Positions 8,702 through 17,829 of a stretch of DNA of 64,000 nucleotides are shown in pieces. The DNA lies in assembly GCF_038024065.1 (NCBI RefSeq), contig NZ_CP150667.1, forward strand, positions 1,805,501 to 1,869,500, read 5' to 3'. How positions within the stretch are numbered: position 1 is the first letter of the stretch; each line of letters begins with the position of its first letter. Below the pieces are notes generated by a model. The model saw only the letters and a program-made list of their open reading frames with translations, did no database searches and was not told the origin of the DNA. Source of the DNA: Polaribacter sejongensis. GTDB lineage: Bacteria > Bacteroidota > Bacteroidia > Flavobacteriales > Flavobacteriaceae. A program made the translations under genes and the position numbers.

Positions 8702-10675
8702 TTATTCTTCAGTTTTTAATTCTACTGGAGGAATGTCTTTTTTCTCATCAACGATTTCTACTTCAAGAGGTTCTTCAAAAGGTCTTTTACCGAATATCTT
8801 TTCTAAATCGTCTTTAAAAATAACTTCTTTTTCCAATAATAATTCTGCAAGAGTCGTTAATTTATCTTTGTTTTCTTGTAAAATTTCGATTGCTCTTAAA
8901 TATTGAGCTTCAATAATTTTAGAAATTTCTTGATCTATTGTTTTACCAGTCTCTTCACTATAAGGTTTAACAAAACCATCGTTTCCAGAAGAATCATAAT
9001 AGGTAACATTACCAACTGCTTCATTTAAACCATAAACAGTTACCATTGCTTTTGCTTGCTTAGTCACTTTTTCTAAATCACTTAAAGCCCCTGTAGATAT
9101 TTTATCAAACATTACTTTTTCTGCGGCTCTACCTCCCATGGTAGCACACATTTCATCTAACATCTGCTCTGTCTGTACAATCATTCTTTCTGCTGGCAAA
9201 TACCAAGCAGCTCCTAAAGATTGTCCTCTTGGTACAATAGTAACTTTTACCAATGGTGCAGCATGCTCTAACATCCAACTAATAGTTGCGTGACCTGCTT
9301 CATGAAAAGCAATTACTTTTTTCTCTTTAGGTGTAATTACTTTATTTTTCTTTTCTAAACCACCAACAATTCTATCTACAGCATCTAAGAAATCTTGATG
9401 ATGAATTGCTTTTTTACCATTTCTGGCAGCAATTAATGCCGATTCGTTACACATGTTTGCAATATCTGCCCCAGAAAAACCAGGCGTTTGTTGAGCTAAG
9501 AAATCTATCTTAACATCTTCTGCTAATTTTAAAGGTTTGATGTGTACTTCAAAAATTTCTTTCCTTTCGTTGATGTTTGGTAAATCTACATAGATCTGTC
9601 TATCAAAACGACCAGCACGCATTAACGCACTATCTAAAACATCTGCTCTGTTTGTTGCTGCTAATACAATAACATTTACATCTGTACCAAAACCATCCAT
9701 TTCTGTTAATAATTGATTCAACGTGTTTTCACGCTCATCATTACCACCAGTCATACTATTTTTTCCACGAGCTCTACCAATAGCGTCTATCTCATCAATA
9801 AAAATAATAGATGGAGATTTCTCTGCAGCTTTTTTAAATAAATCTCTTACACGAGAAGCACCTACACCTACAAACATTTCAACAAAATCTGAACCAGATA
9901 ATGAGAAAAAAGGAACATCTGCTTCACCTGCAACTGCTTTGGCTAATAATGTTTTTCCTGTTCCAGGAGGTCCTACTAATAAAGCTCCTTTTGGAATTTT
10001 ACCTCCTAAAGAAGTATATTTCTCAGGGTTCTTTAAGAAGTCTACAATTTCTTGTACTTCTTCTTTAGCACCTTCTAATCCGGCAACATTTTCGAACGTA
10101 GTTTTAACCTTTGTGTCTTTGTCAAATAACTTTGCTTTAGACTTACCAATGCTAAAGATTTGACCTCCACCACCAGATCCAGCACCACCACCAGACATTC
10201 TTTTCATAAAAAATAACCAAACAGCAATTAATATTATAAAAGGTAAGAAACCTAAAATAGTATCAAAAATACTTGTTTTGTTTTCATTTTTTATATCAAA
10301 GTCTAACTCGTTCGCTTGTCTCGCTTTTTCAATATTATTTTCGAAATTTTGTAAATCCCCGAAATTATAGTCATAAAAAGAAGAGCCTTGTGTATAAAAA
10401 GCAGAGTTTATAATCTTACTATAACGCTCTTTTTTTTGTGCTTCTTCTTTAATATAAATCTGAGCTAAATTATTATTTAAAACAACAATTCTAGAAATAT
10501 CATTGTCTTTTAAAATGTCATTAAACTCATTTTTAGAAATACTTTTAGTAGCTAAATCTCCACTACTAAAAAACTGGAATGCCATTATTACTACAAATAT
10601 TGCACCATATATCCAATACGCGTTAAACTTAAATTTAGGCATATTAGAATTACTATCTTTTTTTGAATCACTCAT
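8702..10675 (-). CDS. ftsH: ATP-dependent zinc metalloprotease FtsH
   Basis: At 657 residues this is a full-length FtsH. Two membrane helices (about 20-37 and 138-157) flank a periplasmic domain. The AAA+ module has Walker A GPPGTGKT at 235-242, Walker B IIFIDEID at about 290-297, and an SRH region. The protease domain has the zinc motif HEAGH at 458-462. It degrades misfolded membrane proteins and regulatory cytosolic proteins as a membrane-bound hexamer. It is the second gene of the rsfS-led operon and lies directly before the LUD and phospholipid genes, a layout that couples membrane protein quality control to lipid synthesis. Confidence 0.97.
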   Translation of the reverse strand: MSDSKKDSNSNMPKFKFNAYWIYGAIFVVIMAFQFFSSGDLATKSISKNEFNDILKDNDISRIVVLNNNLAQIYIKEEAQKKERYSKIINSAFYTQGSSFYDYNFGDLQNFENNIEKARQANELDFDIKNENKTSIFDTILGFLPFIILIAVWLFFMKRMSGGGAGSGGGGQIFSIGKSKAKLFDKDTKVKTTFENVAGLEGAKEEVQEIVDFLKNPEKYTSLGGKIPKGALLVGPPGTGKTLLAKAVAGEADVPFFSLSGSDFVEMFVGVGASRVRDLFKKAAEKSPSIIFIDEIDAIGRARGKNSMTGGNDERENTLNQLLTEMDGFGTDVNVIVLAATNRADVLDSALMRAGRFDRQIYVDLPNINERKEIFEVHIKPLKLAEDVKIDFLAQQTPGFSGADIANMCNESALIAARNGKKAIHHQDFLDAVDRIVGGLEKKNKVITPKEKKVIAFHEAGHATISWMLEHAAPLVKVTIVPRGQSLGAAWYLPAERMIVQTEQMLDEMCATMGGRAAEKVMFDKISTGALSDLEKVTKQAKAMVTVYGLNEAVGNVTYYDSSGNDGFVKPYSEETGKTIDQEISKIIEAQYLRAIEILQENKDKLTTLAELLLEKEVIFKDDLEKIFGKRPFEEPLEVEIVDEKKDIPPVELKTEE

Positions 10676-10695
10676 TTATTTAAAAAATAAAAAGA

Positions 10696-11064
10696 TTAAA
10701 CTGATTTTATCTCTGTAATTTTTGCATCACCCCAAAGACTTTCAATATCATAATAGTCACGAACTTGTTTTTGAAAAATGTGTACTACTACGTTTACATA
10801 ATCCATTAAAACCCATTCAGAATTTGTTTGACCTTCTATATGCCAAGGTTTGTCTTTAAGTTCTTTGCTTACTATTTTTTGAATAGAACCAGAAATTGCA
10901 TTTACTTGTGTATTTGAGTTACCCGAGCAGATTATAAAATAATCGCATACAGTATTCTCTATATCTCGTAAGTCTAATAATTGAATATTTTCTCCTTTTA
11001 CCTCATCAATCCCTTTAATAATTAAAGCAATTAAATCATCTGTACTTACTTTTTTATTTGTCAT
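10696..11064 (-). CDS. rsfS: Ribosome silencing factor RsfS
   Basis: The 122-residue protein matches RsfS/YbeB. The segments CDYFIICSGNSNTQVNAI, WHIEGQ and WVLMDYVNVVVHIFQ...YYDIESLWGDA are diagnostic. RsfS binds ribosomal protein uL14 and blocks joining of the subunits during starvation. It is the first gene of the seven-gene minus-strand operon and has a good TAnnTTTG box 23 bp upstream of its start. The divergent birA begins 88 bp away. Confidence 0.93.
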   Translation of the reverse strand: MTNKKVSTDDLIALIIKGIDEVKGENIQLLDLRDIENTVCDYFIICSGNSNTQVNAISGSIQKIVSKELKDKPWHIEGQTNSEWVLMDYVNVVVHIFQKQVRDYYDIESLWGDAKITEIKSV

Positions 11065-11086
11065 TAACTTTTTTCTATATTTAACG

Positions 11087-11094
11087 CAAAGTTA
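11087..11094 (-). promoter_or_regulatory. TAnnTTTG -7 box for the rsfS-ftsH operon
   Basis: On the minus strand this reads TAACTTTG, an exact match to the Bacteroidetes -7 consensus TAnnTTTG. It lies 23 bp before the rsfS start codon, which fits a leader of about 15 nt. No other promoter-like box is seen inside the tight seven-gene run, so this is the likely main promoter. Confidence 0.6.
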
Positions 11095-11151
11095 TTATTT
11101 TTTTGCGAGTATTTTGTGTATTATTACAGTAGTTTACACTTTATTTAACAC

Positions 11152-11883
11152 TTGAAAACAATCAAACTTAGTGCCACCGATTCTACGAATTCTTTTTTAA
11201 AGGATTTAGCTCAAAATTCTACCCTAGAGAATTTTACAACTGTTGTTACTCAAAACCAAATAAAAGGGAGAGGTCAGCAACAAAACAAGTGGGTATCCGA
11301 ACCTCACAAAAACCTTACATTCAGTATCTTTATTAGCTTTACCGATTTAAAGGTAGTTCAAAAAAAATATTTAAACTTTGCAATCTCATTAGCTATTTAT
11401 GATGTTTTATTTGCTAATAATTTACCAAAGCCGTCTATAAAATGGCCTAACGACATTCTGTCAGCAAACAAGAAAATTTGTGGCATTTTAATAGAAAACA
11501 CGTTTTCTGGCGACCGTATTAAAAATTCTTTTGTAGGAATTGGGATAAATATAAATCAAGAAACTTTTCCAGCATACTTAAACAACGCTACTTCTTTAAA
11601 ATTAGAAACCGGTCTAGAATATGATTTAGATCTTTTACTAAAAGCTATTTTAGACGAAATTAAAAAAAATATAAAACGCTTAACTTCTCAAAATTTCAAC
11701 CTTTTAGAAGAAAAATATTTAGACGTATTGTATAAAAAAAATATCCCTACTATGTTTAAAAATAGTAAGGATGAGATTTTTATGGGAATGATTTCTGGAA
11801 TTTCAGATTTCGGAAAGCTACAAGTTCAATTAGAAGACGATGTCATCAAAGAATTTGGACTTAAAGAAATTTCTTTCCTTTAA
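11152..11883 (+). CDS. birA: Biotin--[acetyl-CoA-carboxylase] ligase
   Basis: The 243-residue enzyme attaches biotin to carboxylase carrier domains. It shows the biotinyl-AMP loop GRGQQQNKW near residues 41-49, the KWPNDI motif and CGILIEN. It is the short class without an N-terminal HTH, so it cannot act as a repressor in the E. coli manner. The start appears to be TTG at 11152: an in-frame TAA stop lies two codons upstream, and the protein N-terminus MKTIKLSATDSTN aligns with the usual family start. The stop codon overlaps that of the convergent SRPBCC gene by 4 bp through a shared TTAA. Confidence 0.92.
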   Translation: MKTIKLSATDSTNSFLKDLAQNSTLENFTTVVTQNQIKGRGQQQNKWVSEPHKNLTFSIFISFTDLKVVQKKYLNFAISLAIYDVLFANNLPKPSIKWPNDILSANKKICGILIENTFSGDRIKNSFVGIGININQETFPAYLNNATSLKLETGLEYDLDLLLKAILDEIKKNIKRLTSQNFNLLEEKYLDVLYKKNIPTMFKNSKDEIFMGMISGISDFGKLQVQLEDDVIKEFGLKEISFL

Positions 11884-12269
11884 AGTTTCCCTATATTTTC
11901 TGTAAGTGTATCTACAAATTTTGTCAATGGTTTTTTAATCATCATTGCCATCATTGCATTAAATTCTCCATCGAATTTTAAGCTTACTTCTGTTTTGTTT
12001 TCTTCAATCTCATTAAGATCCGCAGCTAAAGTAAAAGGTAATTTACTACTTGCAGCACCTAATGTAATATTAGTAAACGGTGTTTTTTCTTTTAAAACAA
12101 GTCTAATCTCTGGCATACCAGGTAAACCGAATATAAAAGATTCACCATCAACTTCAAATTTTTGAATATTTTCTGGCATTAATTGCTCAAAGTTCTTTAA
12201 ATCTGAAAAAAAGGCAAACAATTCTTCAGCAGATTTGTCAATAGTAACTGTATTTCCGTTTATATTCAT
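11880..12269 (-). CDS. SRPBCC (START-like) family protein
   Basis: The 129-residue protein has the pattern of a SRPBCC/polyketide-cyclase-like hydrophobic-pocket protein: an N-terminal strand with VTIDKSAEELFAFFSDLKNFEQLMPENI and a long C-terminal helix (FVDTLTENIGKL). No signal peptide is present. It follows pyrE by 10 bp in the same direction, an arrangement seen in several flavobacteria, but no ligand or role is known. Confidence 0.75.
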   Translation of the reverse strand: MNINGNTVTIDKSAEELFAFFSDLKNFEQLMPENIQKFEVDGESFIFGLPGMPEIRLVLKEKTPFTNITLGAASSKLPFTLAADLNEIEENKTEVSLKFDGEFNAMMAMMIKKPLTKFVDTLTENIGKL

Positions 12270-12279
12270 ATTTTAAATT

Positions 12280-12921
12280 TTACTGTTTCCACTCACTAGG
12301 GTTCTTTCTCCAATCATTTAATGTAGCCAACTCTTTATCTGTAATATAATTACTATCTAAAGCTTGTTCTAACAAGTTTTCGTAATTACTTAAAGTAGTT
12401 AATCCTACATTTTTTTCTTCAAAATTCTTCTTTGCAATATCAAATCCATAAGAAAAAATAGCAACCATACCTTTTACAACACCACCCGCTTCTTTTAAAG
12501 CTTCTACTGCATTTAAGCTACTATTACCTGTACTTATTAAATCTTCAATTACAACAACATTTTGTCCGCTTTCTAAATGCCCTTCAATTTGGTTCTTTCT
12601 ACCATGCTTTTTTGGCTCTGGCCTAACATAAATAAAAGGAACACCTAATTGTTGCGCTACTAAAACCCCAATAGCAATTGCACCTGTAGCAACACCAGCA
12701 ATAACATCTGGCTTACCATATTCTAATTCTACAAGTTTTGATATTTCTTCTTTAAGAAAAACACGAACTGGAGGATAAGATAAAGTAACTCTATTATCAC
12801 AATATATTGGAGACTTCCAACCTGACGCCCAATTAAAGGGATCATTTGGGCTTAACTTTATTGCTTTTATTTGCAATAAAAGTTCAGCTGTTTTTTTTGC
12901 CGTATCTTTGTTTAAAATCAT
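12280..12921 (-). CDS. pyrE: Orotate phosphoribosyltransferase
   Basis: The 213-residue enzyme transfers orotate to PRPP to give OMP in pyrimidine synthesis. The PRPP-binding loop VVVIEDLISTGNSSLNA and the catalytic-loop segment RPEPKKHGRKNQIEG are both present. The start is ATG 12921 (MILNKDTAKKTAELLL). A longer reading to 12969 would run through the divergent Nudix start and promoter. Only 7 bp separate the two start codons. Its -7 box overlaps the Nudix start codon, so the transcript may be nearly leaderless. Confidence 0.93.
   Translation of the reverse strand: MILNKDTAKKTAELLLQIKAIKLSPNDPFNWASGWKSPIYCDNRVTLSYPPVRVFLKEEISKLVELEYGKPDVIAGVATGAIAIGVLVAQQLGVPFIYVRPEPKKHGRKNQIEGHLESGQNVVVIEDLISTGNSSLNAVEALKEAGGVVKGMVAIFSYGFDIAKKNFEEKNVGLTTLSNYENLLEQALDSNYITDKELATLNDWRKNPSEWKQ
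12903..12910 (+). promoter_or_regulatory. TAnnTTTG box for the Nudix gene, inside pyrE coding sequence
   Basis: TATCTTTG is an exact consensus match, 19 bp before the Nudix start at 12929. It lies within the first codons of pyrE on the other strand, so the two divergent transcripts must overlap. Confidence 0.6.
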
Positions 12922-12925
12922 ATCG

Positions 12926-12933
12926 CAAATGTA
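12926..12933 (-). promoter_or_regulatory. TAnnTTTG box for pyrE, overlapping the Nudix start codon
   Basis: On the minus strand this reads TACATTTG. The usual 4-7 nt to the start of transcription would put the first base at or within a few bases of the pyrE ATG (12921), implying a leaderless or very short-leader mRNA. Confidence 0.5.
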
Positions 12934-13531
12934 TAAAGTTTTTGTAAATGATACGCCAATAATTTTCACTTCTTGTTCACAAAAAGAAAATATTTTTCCT
13001 GTTTACAATTTTAAGAATATTGTTTTTGATGAAATTATTCTGAAACTAAAAAGCAAGGAACTTAAAGGGGTTGTTTTCTACTCTACTGACTTAGAGAATG
13101 ATTGGAAATCTTTTTTATCAAATATGAAGTTAATTCCCGCCGCTGGCGGATTAGTAATAAACCCCAAAAAAGAAGTTTTATTTATTTTTAGAAACGGTGT
13201 TTGGGATTTACCAAAAGGATGGATTGAAAAAGGAGAAACCATAGAAACGGCTGCAATTAGAGAAGTAGAAGAAGAATGTGGCATTTCTAATCTAGAAATG
13301 ATCAAACCATTACTGACAACCTATCATATTTATTTTCATAAAGGAGTTAAACTAAAACAGACTTATTGGTATTTAATGACTTCTAATTATTCAGAAAAAC
13401 TAACACCTCAACTAGAAGAAGGCATTACCGAAGTTGTTTTTAAAAATAAAACAGCAATTAAGGCCGCACTAGAAAATACGTATGCAAATATTCAATTAGT
13501 GTATAACACCTATCTAGAAAATTCTAATTAG
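12929..13531 (+). CDS. Nudix hydrolase
   Basis: The 200-residue protein contains a perfect Nudix box: Gly and Glu in GWIEKGE, seven residues, then REVEEECGI at about residues 113-121. It should cleave a nucleoside diphosphate linked to another moiety, with metal bound by the REVEEE glutamates. The N-terminal ~65 residues form an extra domain seen in flavobacterial members. The start is ATG 12929 (MYKVFVNDT). The in-frame ATG at 12908 overlaps its own promoter box. It is divergent from pyrE, and the substrate cannot be told from sequence. Confidence 0.88.
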   Translation: MYKVFVNDTPIIFTSCSQKENIFPVYNFKNIVFDEIILKLKSKELKGVVFYSTDLENDWKSFLSNMKLIPAAGGLVINPKKEVLFIFRNGVWDLPKGWIEKGETIETAAIREVEEECGISNLEMIKPLLTTYHIYFHKGVKLKQTYWYLMTSNYSEKLTPQLEEGITEVVFKNKTAIKAALENTYANIQLVYNTYLENSN

Positions 13532-13700
13532 TAAAGTTCTAAGAATTAATATTCGTTTTTATAATTTTTTCTCTTTACTCCGTTAAGTATTTCATTTTTA
13601 ATTAGTTCTTATTCAAGAATTCATTGCGTAGTTATCTGATAAATACATTTATATGAATTAACAATACTCATAAGAAAGGTCGTTTTTTAAAAAAACCGTC

Positions 13701-13708
13701 TATCTTTG
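13701..13708 (+). promoter_or_regulatory. TAnnTTTG box for the SulP gene
   Basis: TATCTTTG, an exact consensus match, lies 25 bp before ATG 13733. It rules out an upstream in-frame TTG (13706), which would sit inside the promoter. Confidence 0.6.
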
Positions 13709-13732
13709 CCGACTTTAAAAATTAACCAAATT

Positions 13733-15625
13733 ATGACTGAATTTATTAGAAAAATATTACCAAACGCAAAAGATGATGTACTTGCAGGAATAACCGTTTC
13801 CTTAGCAATGATACCAGAAGTTGTAGCTTTTGCCTTTGTAGCACAAATAAGTCCTATTGTGGCATTGTTTGGTGCTTTTGTAGTAGGAATTATTTCAGCA
13901 AGTTTTGGTGGAAGACCAGGTTTAATCTCTGGAGCAGCAGGTGCTGTAGCTGTTATTTTTGTTCATATGATACAAGAAGGACATGCAAAAGGCTTATTAT
14001 TTGACAATCCTGTAGAAAATATGGGCTATTTCTATCTCTTAGCCGCCGTGGTATTAATGGGTGTGATACAAGTTTTTGCTGGCCTCTTTAAGTTAGGCAA
14101 ATTTGTACGTCTAATTCCGCATCCCGTAATGATGGGCTTTGTAAACGGATTGGCCATTGTTATTTTTATGGCACAATTGGGAATGTTTAAAGAAAACAAA
14201 AAAGATTTCTACGGACAAAATATGCGTAAAACAGAATCTAAAGAACTGGTTTATAGCGTATCTAATAACCAAGTTAAAGATTTAGTTTCTAACACGGTAA
14301 TATTTACTATTGATGATAATATCGTTAAAAATAGTACCACAAACGAAGAGTTATTTTTAATTTCTGAAGGTCAGGTTTTTGATCTTAACACTAAAAAAGT
14401 AGTTTTTAATATTTCTGATGAAGGTTTTTATTCTGTTAAAGATTCTGGAGTTGTAAAATATAGCATGCAAGGCAACACCTTATATGTAATGATTGGTTTG
14501 GTATTACTAACCATGTTAATTGTTTGGGGCTTACCTAAAATTACAACAAAAATTCCTGCTGCATTAACAGCTATTTTAATAGTTACTTTAATCTCTATTT
14601 TTACCGGATTAAATTCTATTAATGTTGGAGATTTTATTAGAGACGGTGGTGGAGCTGGTTTAAACGGAATTGCAGAACTTTCTAAAAACTTAAATGTTTT
14701 AGAATTGTGGAGCAACCTTCCTTTTAATTTAGATACTTTAAAGTTTATTGCTCCGTATGCCTTTTTAGCAGCGTCAGTTGGTTTAATAGAAACCTTAATG
14801 ACTATGAATCTAGTAGATGAATTAACAGAAACTAGAGGAAACGGAAATCAGGAATGTATTGCGCAAGGTGCAGGAAACATTGTAAGTGGTGCTTTTGGTG
14901 GTACTGGTGGATGTGGTATGATTGGGCAAACAGTTATAAACATTAATGCTGGCGGACGTGGACGTTTATCTGGTATAATGATGGCTTTAACCCTATTGAC
15001 TTTTATTTTATTTGCTGATAAATATATTGAGCAAGTACCAATTGCAGCGCTTGTTGGAGTTATGTTTATGATGGTTATAGAAACATTTGCTTGGTCTAGT
15101 TTCAGAATTTTAAAGAAAATTCCAATGTCTGATGCTGCTGTATTAATCATAGTATCTGCAGTAACAGTTTTCTTTGATTTAGCCATTGCCGTATTTGTTG
15201 GGGTTATTATTTCTGCTTTATCTTTTGCTTGGACAAGTGCTAAGAAAATTAGAGCTAGAAAACGCTTTAAAGAAGACGGAACAAAAATTTACGAAATTTG
15301 GGGACCACTTTTCTTTGGAAGTATTACAGAATTTAACGGGAAGTTTGACATAAAAAATGACCCAGATGTTGTAGAAATAGATTTTGTAGAAGCACGTGTT
15401 ACAGATCATTCTGCCATAGAAGCAATTTTTAACTTGGTAGAAAAATACCAAGCAGCTGGTAAAAAAGTAACTTTAAAACATTTAAGCGAAGATTGTAAAC
15501 TATTATTATACAAATCTAGCCCTGTTTTTTCTGAGGTAATTTTAGAAGATATTGATGATCCTCGTTATCATTTAGCAGCGAATCCTGAAGATTTTCCTAA
15601 ACCATTAGGTGAATATAAATTTTAG
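13733..15625 (+). CDS. SulP/SLC26-family anion transporter with STAS domain
   Basis: This 630-residue membrane protein has the SulP transmembrane core, with DDVLAGITVSLAMIPEVVAFAF near the N-terminus, and a C-terminal STAS domain (about 520-630, EIDFVEARVTDHSAIEAIFNL). The family moves sulfate, bicarbonate or other anions with protons or sodium. Residues 152-248 form a soluble insert, absent from typical members, made of five or so beta-like repeats. Glycine-rich GGTGGCGMIGQ lies in a later core helix. It is a single gene closed by a strong terminator. The substrate is not resolved, and sulfate or bicarbonate is most likely. Confidence 0.88.
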   Translation: MTEFIRKILPNAKDDVLAGITVSLAMIPEVVAFAFVAQISPIVALFGAFVVGIISASFGGRPGLISGAAGAVAVIFVHMIQEGHAKGLLFDNPVENMGYFYLLAAVVLMGVIQVFAGLFKLGKFVRLIPHPVMMGFVNGLAIVIFMAQLGMFKENKKDFYGQNMRKTESKELVYSVSNNQVKDLVSNTVIFTIDDNIVKNSTTNEELFLISEGQVFDLNTKKVVFNISDEGFYSVKDSGVVKYSMQGNTLYVMIGLVLLTMLIVWGLPKITTKIPAALTAILIVTLISIFTGLNSINVGDFIRDGGGAGLNGIAELSKNLNVLELWSNLPFNLDTLKFIAPYAFLAASVGLIETLMTMNLVDELTETRGNGNQECIAQGAGNIVSGAFGGTGGCGMIGQTVININAGGRGRLSGIMMALTLLTFILFADKYIEQVPIAALVGVMFMMVIETFAWSSFRILKKIPMSDAAVLIIVSAVTVFFDLAIAVFVGVIISALSFAWTSAKKIRARKRFKEDGTKIYEIWGPLFFGSITEFNGKFDIKNDPDVVEIDFVEARVTDHSAIEAIFNLVEKYQAAGKKVTLKHLSEDCKLLLYKSSPVFSEVILEDIDDPRYHLAANPEDFPKPLGEYKF

Positions 15626-15646
15626 AGAATGTATTTATAGATAATT

Positions 15647-15680
15647 AAAAAAGCTCAACTTTTAAAAGTTGAGCTTTTTT
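15647..15680 (+). terminator. Rho-independent terminator after the SulP gene
   Basis: A near-perfect inverted repeat (AAAAGCTCAACTTTT / AAAAGTTGAGCTTTTTT) with a T run directly follows the SulP stop codon. It insulates the transporter from the following restriction-modification genes. Confidence 0.85.
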
Positions 15681-15730
15681 AATTCATTTTTTTTACCTAA
15701 ATTTGTAACCAATGTATAAGGTTGTGTAAT

Positions 15731-16969
15731 ATGGTTACAAAAGATTATTATTCTTTAAATGAAGTTTCTCAAATCCTTGGGAAAAGCAAGGAAACTCTAA
15801 GGCGTTGGGATAGAGATGGTAAATTTACTGCTGTTAGAGAACCAATTAGTGAGTATAGAATATACAAAAAAGAACAAGTTAATACATTATTGAAGCAGCT
15901 ATCAATTAACTACGAAGATACTGTAGATAATGCTGTAAAACCAATTAAAAATTTTAAAGTTTTAGAATTATTTGCTGGAGCAGGAGGTTTAGCTATAGGT
16001 TTAGAAAAAGCTGGAATTAAATGTGTTGCTTTAAACGAAATAGATAAATGGGCTTGCAACACTTTACGAGAAAACCGTCCTAAATGGAATGTTTTAGAAG
16101 GTGATATTAAATCTTTTAATTTTAAAGAATATAATAATAAGGTTGATATTGTCACTGGAGGTTTCCCTTGTCAAGCTTTCAGTTATGCTGGAAAAAAACT
16201 AGGACTTCAAGATGCTCGAGGAACTTTGTTTTACGAATTTGCAAGAGTCGTAAAAGAAGTAAACCCACCTATTTGTATAGGAGAGAACGTAAAAGGGTTA
16301 TTATCTCATGAAAAAGGAAAAACCTTACAAGGTATGATTTCTATTTTAGACGAAATAGGCTATAATGTTGTTCCTGTTCAAGTTTTAAAAGCTATAAATT
16401 ACAAAGTACCTCAAAAAAGAGAACGCTTAATTTTAGTAGGAATTAGAAAAGATATAGATATAAAATTTGAATACCCAAAACCTCATTATAAAATTTACAA
16501 TTTAATTGATGCCCTAAAAAAAGGAGAATTATATAATTCTGATGTACCTAAATCAGAAGGCTCAAAATATCCTGAGTATAAAAAAGAGGTTTTAGATTTA
16601 GTTCCTCAAAAAGGATATTGGAGAAATTTACCTTTAGATATCCAAAAAAAGTATATGGGTAAAAGTTTTTATTTAGGCGGAGGGAAAACAGGAATTGCAA
16701 GAAGAATTGGTTGGGATGAACCAAGTTTAACACTTACCTGTAGTCCAGCTCAAAAACAAACGGAACGATGTCACCCGGAAGAAACACGTCCTTTTACCGT
16801 TCGTGAATATGCAAGAATTCAAACTTTTCCAGATGATTGGAAATTTACAGGCTCAGTATCTCAGCAATATAAGCAAATAGGAAATGCTGTTCCTTGTAAT
16901 TTGGGACAGGAAATAGGTTATTCTATTATTAACTTTTTGAATTCTTATTACGAAAGTGTAATTAAATAA
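15731..16969 (+). CDS. DNA (cytosine-5) methyltransferase with N-terminal MerR-type HTH
   Basis: The 412-residue protein has two parts. Residues 1-57 form a MerR-like winged helix (YSLNEVSQILGKSKETLRRW, then an arm ending RIYKKEQV). Residues 76-412 are a C5-methyltransferase: motif I FAGAGGLAIG, motif IV FPCQAF with catalytic Cys147, motif VI ENV (185-187), motif VIII QKRERL and motif X IGNAVP. A target-recognition region sits between VIII and X. With the next gene it forms a type II restriction-modification system. The HTH probably lets the methylase control transcription of the pair (inference). The start is ATG 15731, and an upstream TTG at 15722 is weaker. Confidence 0.93.
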   Translation: MVTKDYYSLNEVSQILGKSKETLRRWDRDGKFTAVREPISEYRIYKKEQVNTLLKQLSINYEDTVDNAVKPIKNFKVLELFAGAGGLAIGLEKAGIKCVALNEIDKWACNTLRENRPKWNVLEGDIKSFNFKEYNNKVDIVTGGFPCQAFSYAGKKLGLQDARGTLFYEFARVVKEVNPPICIGENVKGLLSHEKGKTLQGMISILDEIGYNVVPVQVLKAINYKVPQKRERLILVGIRKDIDIKFEYPKPHYKIYNLIDALKKGELYNSDVPKSEGSKYPEYKKEVLDLVPQKGYWRNLPLDIQKKYMGKSFYLGGGKTGIARRIGWDEPSLTLTCSPAQKQTERCHPEETRPFTVREYARIQTFPDDWKFTGSVSQQYKQIGNAVPCNLGQEIGYSIINFLNSYYESVIK

Positions 16970-16997
16970 GATTATATTTCGGTCATAATTTATTATT

Positions 16998-17810
16998 ATG
17001 GCTATACCAACAGAAGAACAAGTATTTAAAATTTCTAGAGATACAGTAATTAGAAGTATTACAAATTTTATAAAAAACAGGATAGATGTTGTCCCTAATT
17101 TTCAGATACTTGATTTAATTATTCCTGTAGAAAGAAAGATTCGTTCAATAGTTGGAGGCATGGAAACCTCTTTAGGAACAACACTTTGGGAACCACTTGC
17201 AAAAAATTTAGCAAGTCTTAATGGTTTTGAAGTAATAAATCAAAACTTACCGAAGCCTACAAATATGCCTGCAAATTTACAAAACACATTACAAATTGTA
17301 ATTGAAGGAAGAAATAATAAAGATCCTATTTTTAATTCAGTTTATTGTCATGACAGAATAAAAGAAATATGTCAGGCTTATATTAACAATCCAATAAGTG
17401 ATTTCTCAGCTGCTCCAAGAGGTTTTGGTGTTGATATTTGGTTAAAAAAAAATGAAATAAATTATTTTTTTGACACTAAAACTGTTCAACCAAATGTAGG
17501 TGCTCTTTCTCGGTGTTTTGAGCAAGTAATTAATTGGTACGCATATTTTTATTCGCAATTTCCAAACCAATCTGCTCAATCACGAATTGTCTTTCCTTAC
17601 AATCCATATGGAGAAATAAATTTCTGGAGCAAAACGATGGGAGGTGGTTGGCCAATAGAACCTGATAATGAAGGATGGGTAGAAAATCAGTTTTGGGATT
17701 TTTGTTCGGGTAGAGAAAATACCTACCAGATCATTCATAATGCTTTTATTTCTATTTCTGAGTCAGGTGAATTAGAAGAAATTATTCAGGAAATATTTTA
17801 TGAAAAATAA
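16998..17810 (+). CDS. Type II restriction endonuclease, probably TdeIII/MjaII-like
   Basis: The 270-residue protein lies 28 bp behind the methyltransferase. A PD-(D/E)xK core is visible: Asp146 in GVDIWL and Asp159-Thr-Lys161 in FFDTKT. An upstream conserved-looking block, GGMETSLGTTLWEPLAKNLA (residues 53-72), resembles the TdeIII/MjaII endonucleases, which recognise GGNCC. The nuclease call rests on motif and position and is firm. The TdeIII assignment and any recognition site come from memory of the family and need a search. The frame is intact, so the pair is probably active. Confidence 0.82.
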   Translation: MAIPTEEQVFKISRDTVIRSITNFIKNRIDVVPNFQILDLIIPVERKIRSIVGGMETSLGTTLWEPLAKNLASLNGFEVINQNLPKPTNMPANLQNTLQIVIEGRNNKDPIFNSVYCHDRIKEICQAYINNPISDFSAAPRGFGVDIWLKKNEINYFFDTKTVQPNVGALSRCFEQVINWYAYFYSQFPNQSAQSRIVFPYNPYGEINFWSKTMGGGWPIEPDNEGWVENQFWDFCSGRENTYQIIHNAFISISESGELEEIIQEIFYEK

Positions 17811-17829
17811 GAAATTATATTTCTTATTT

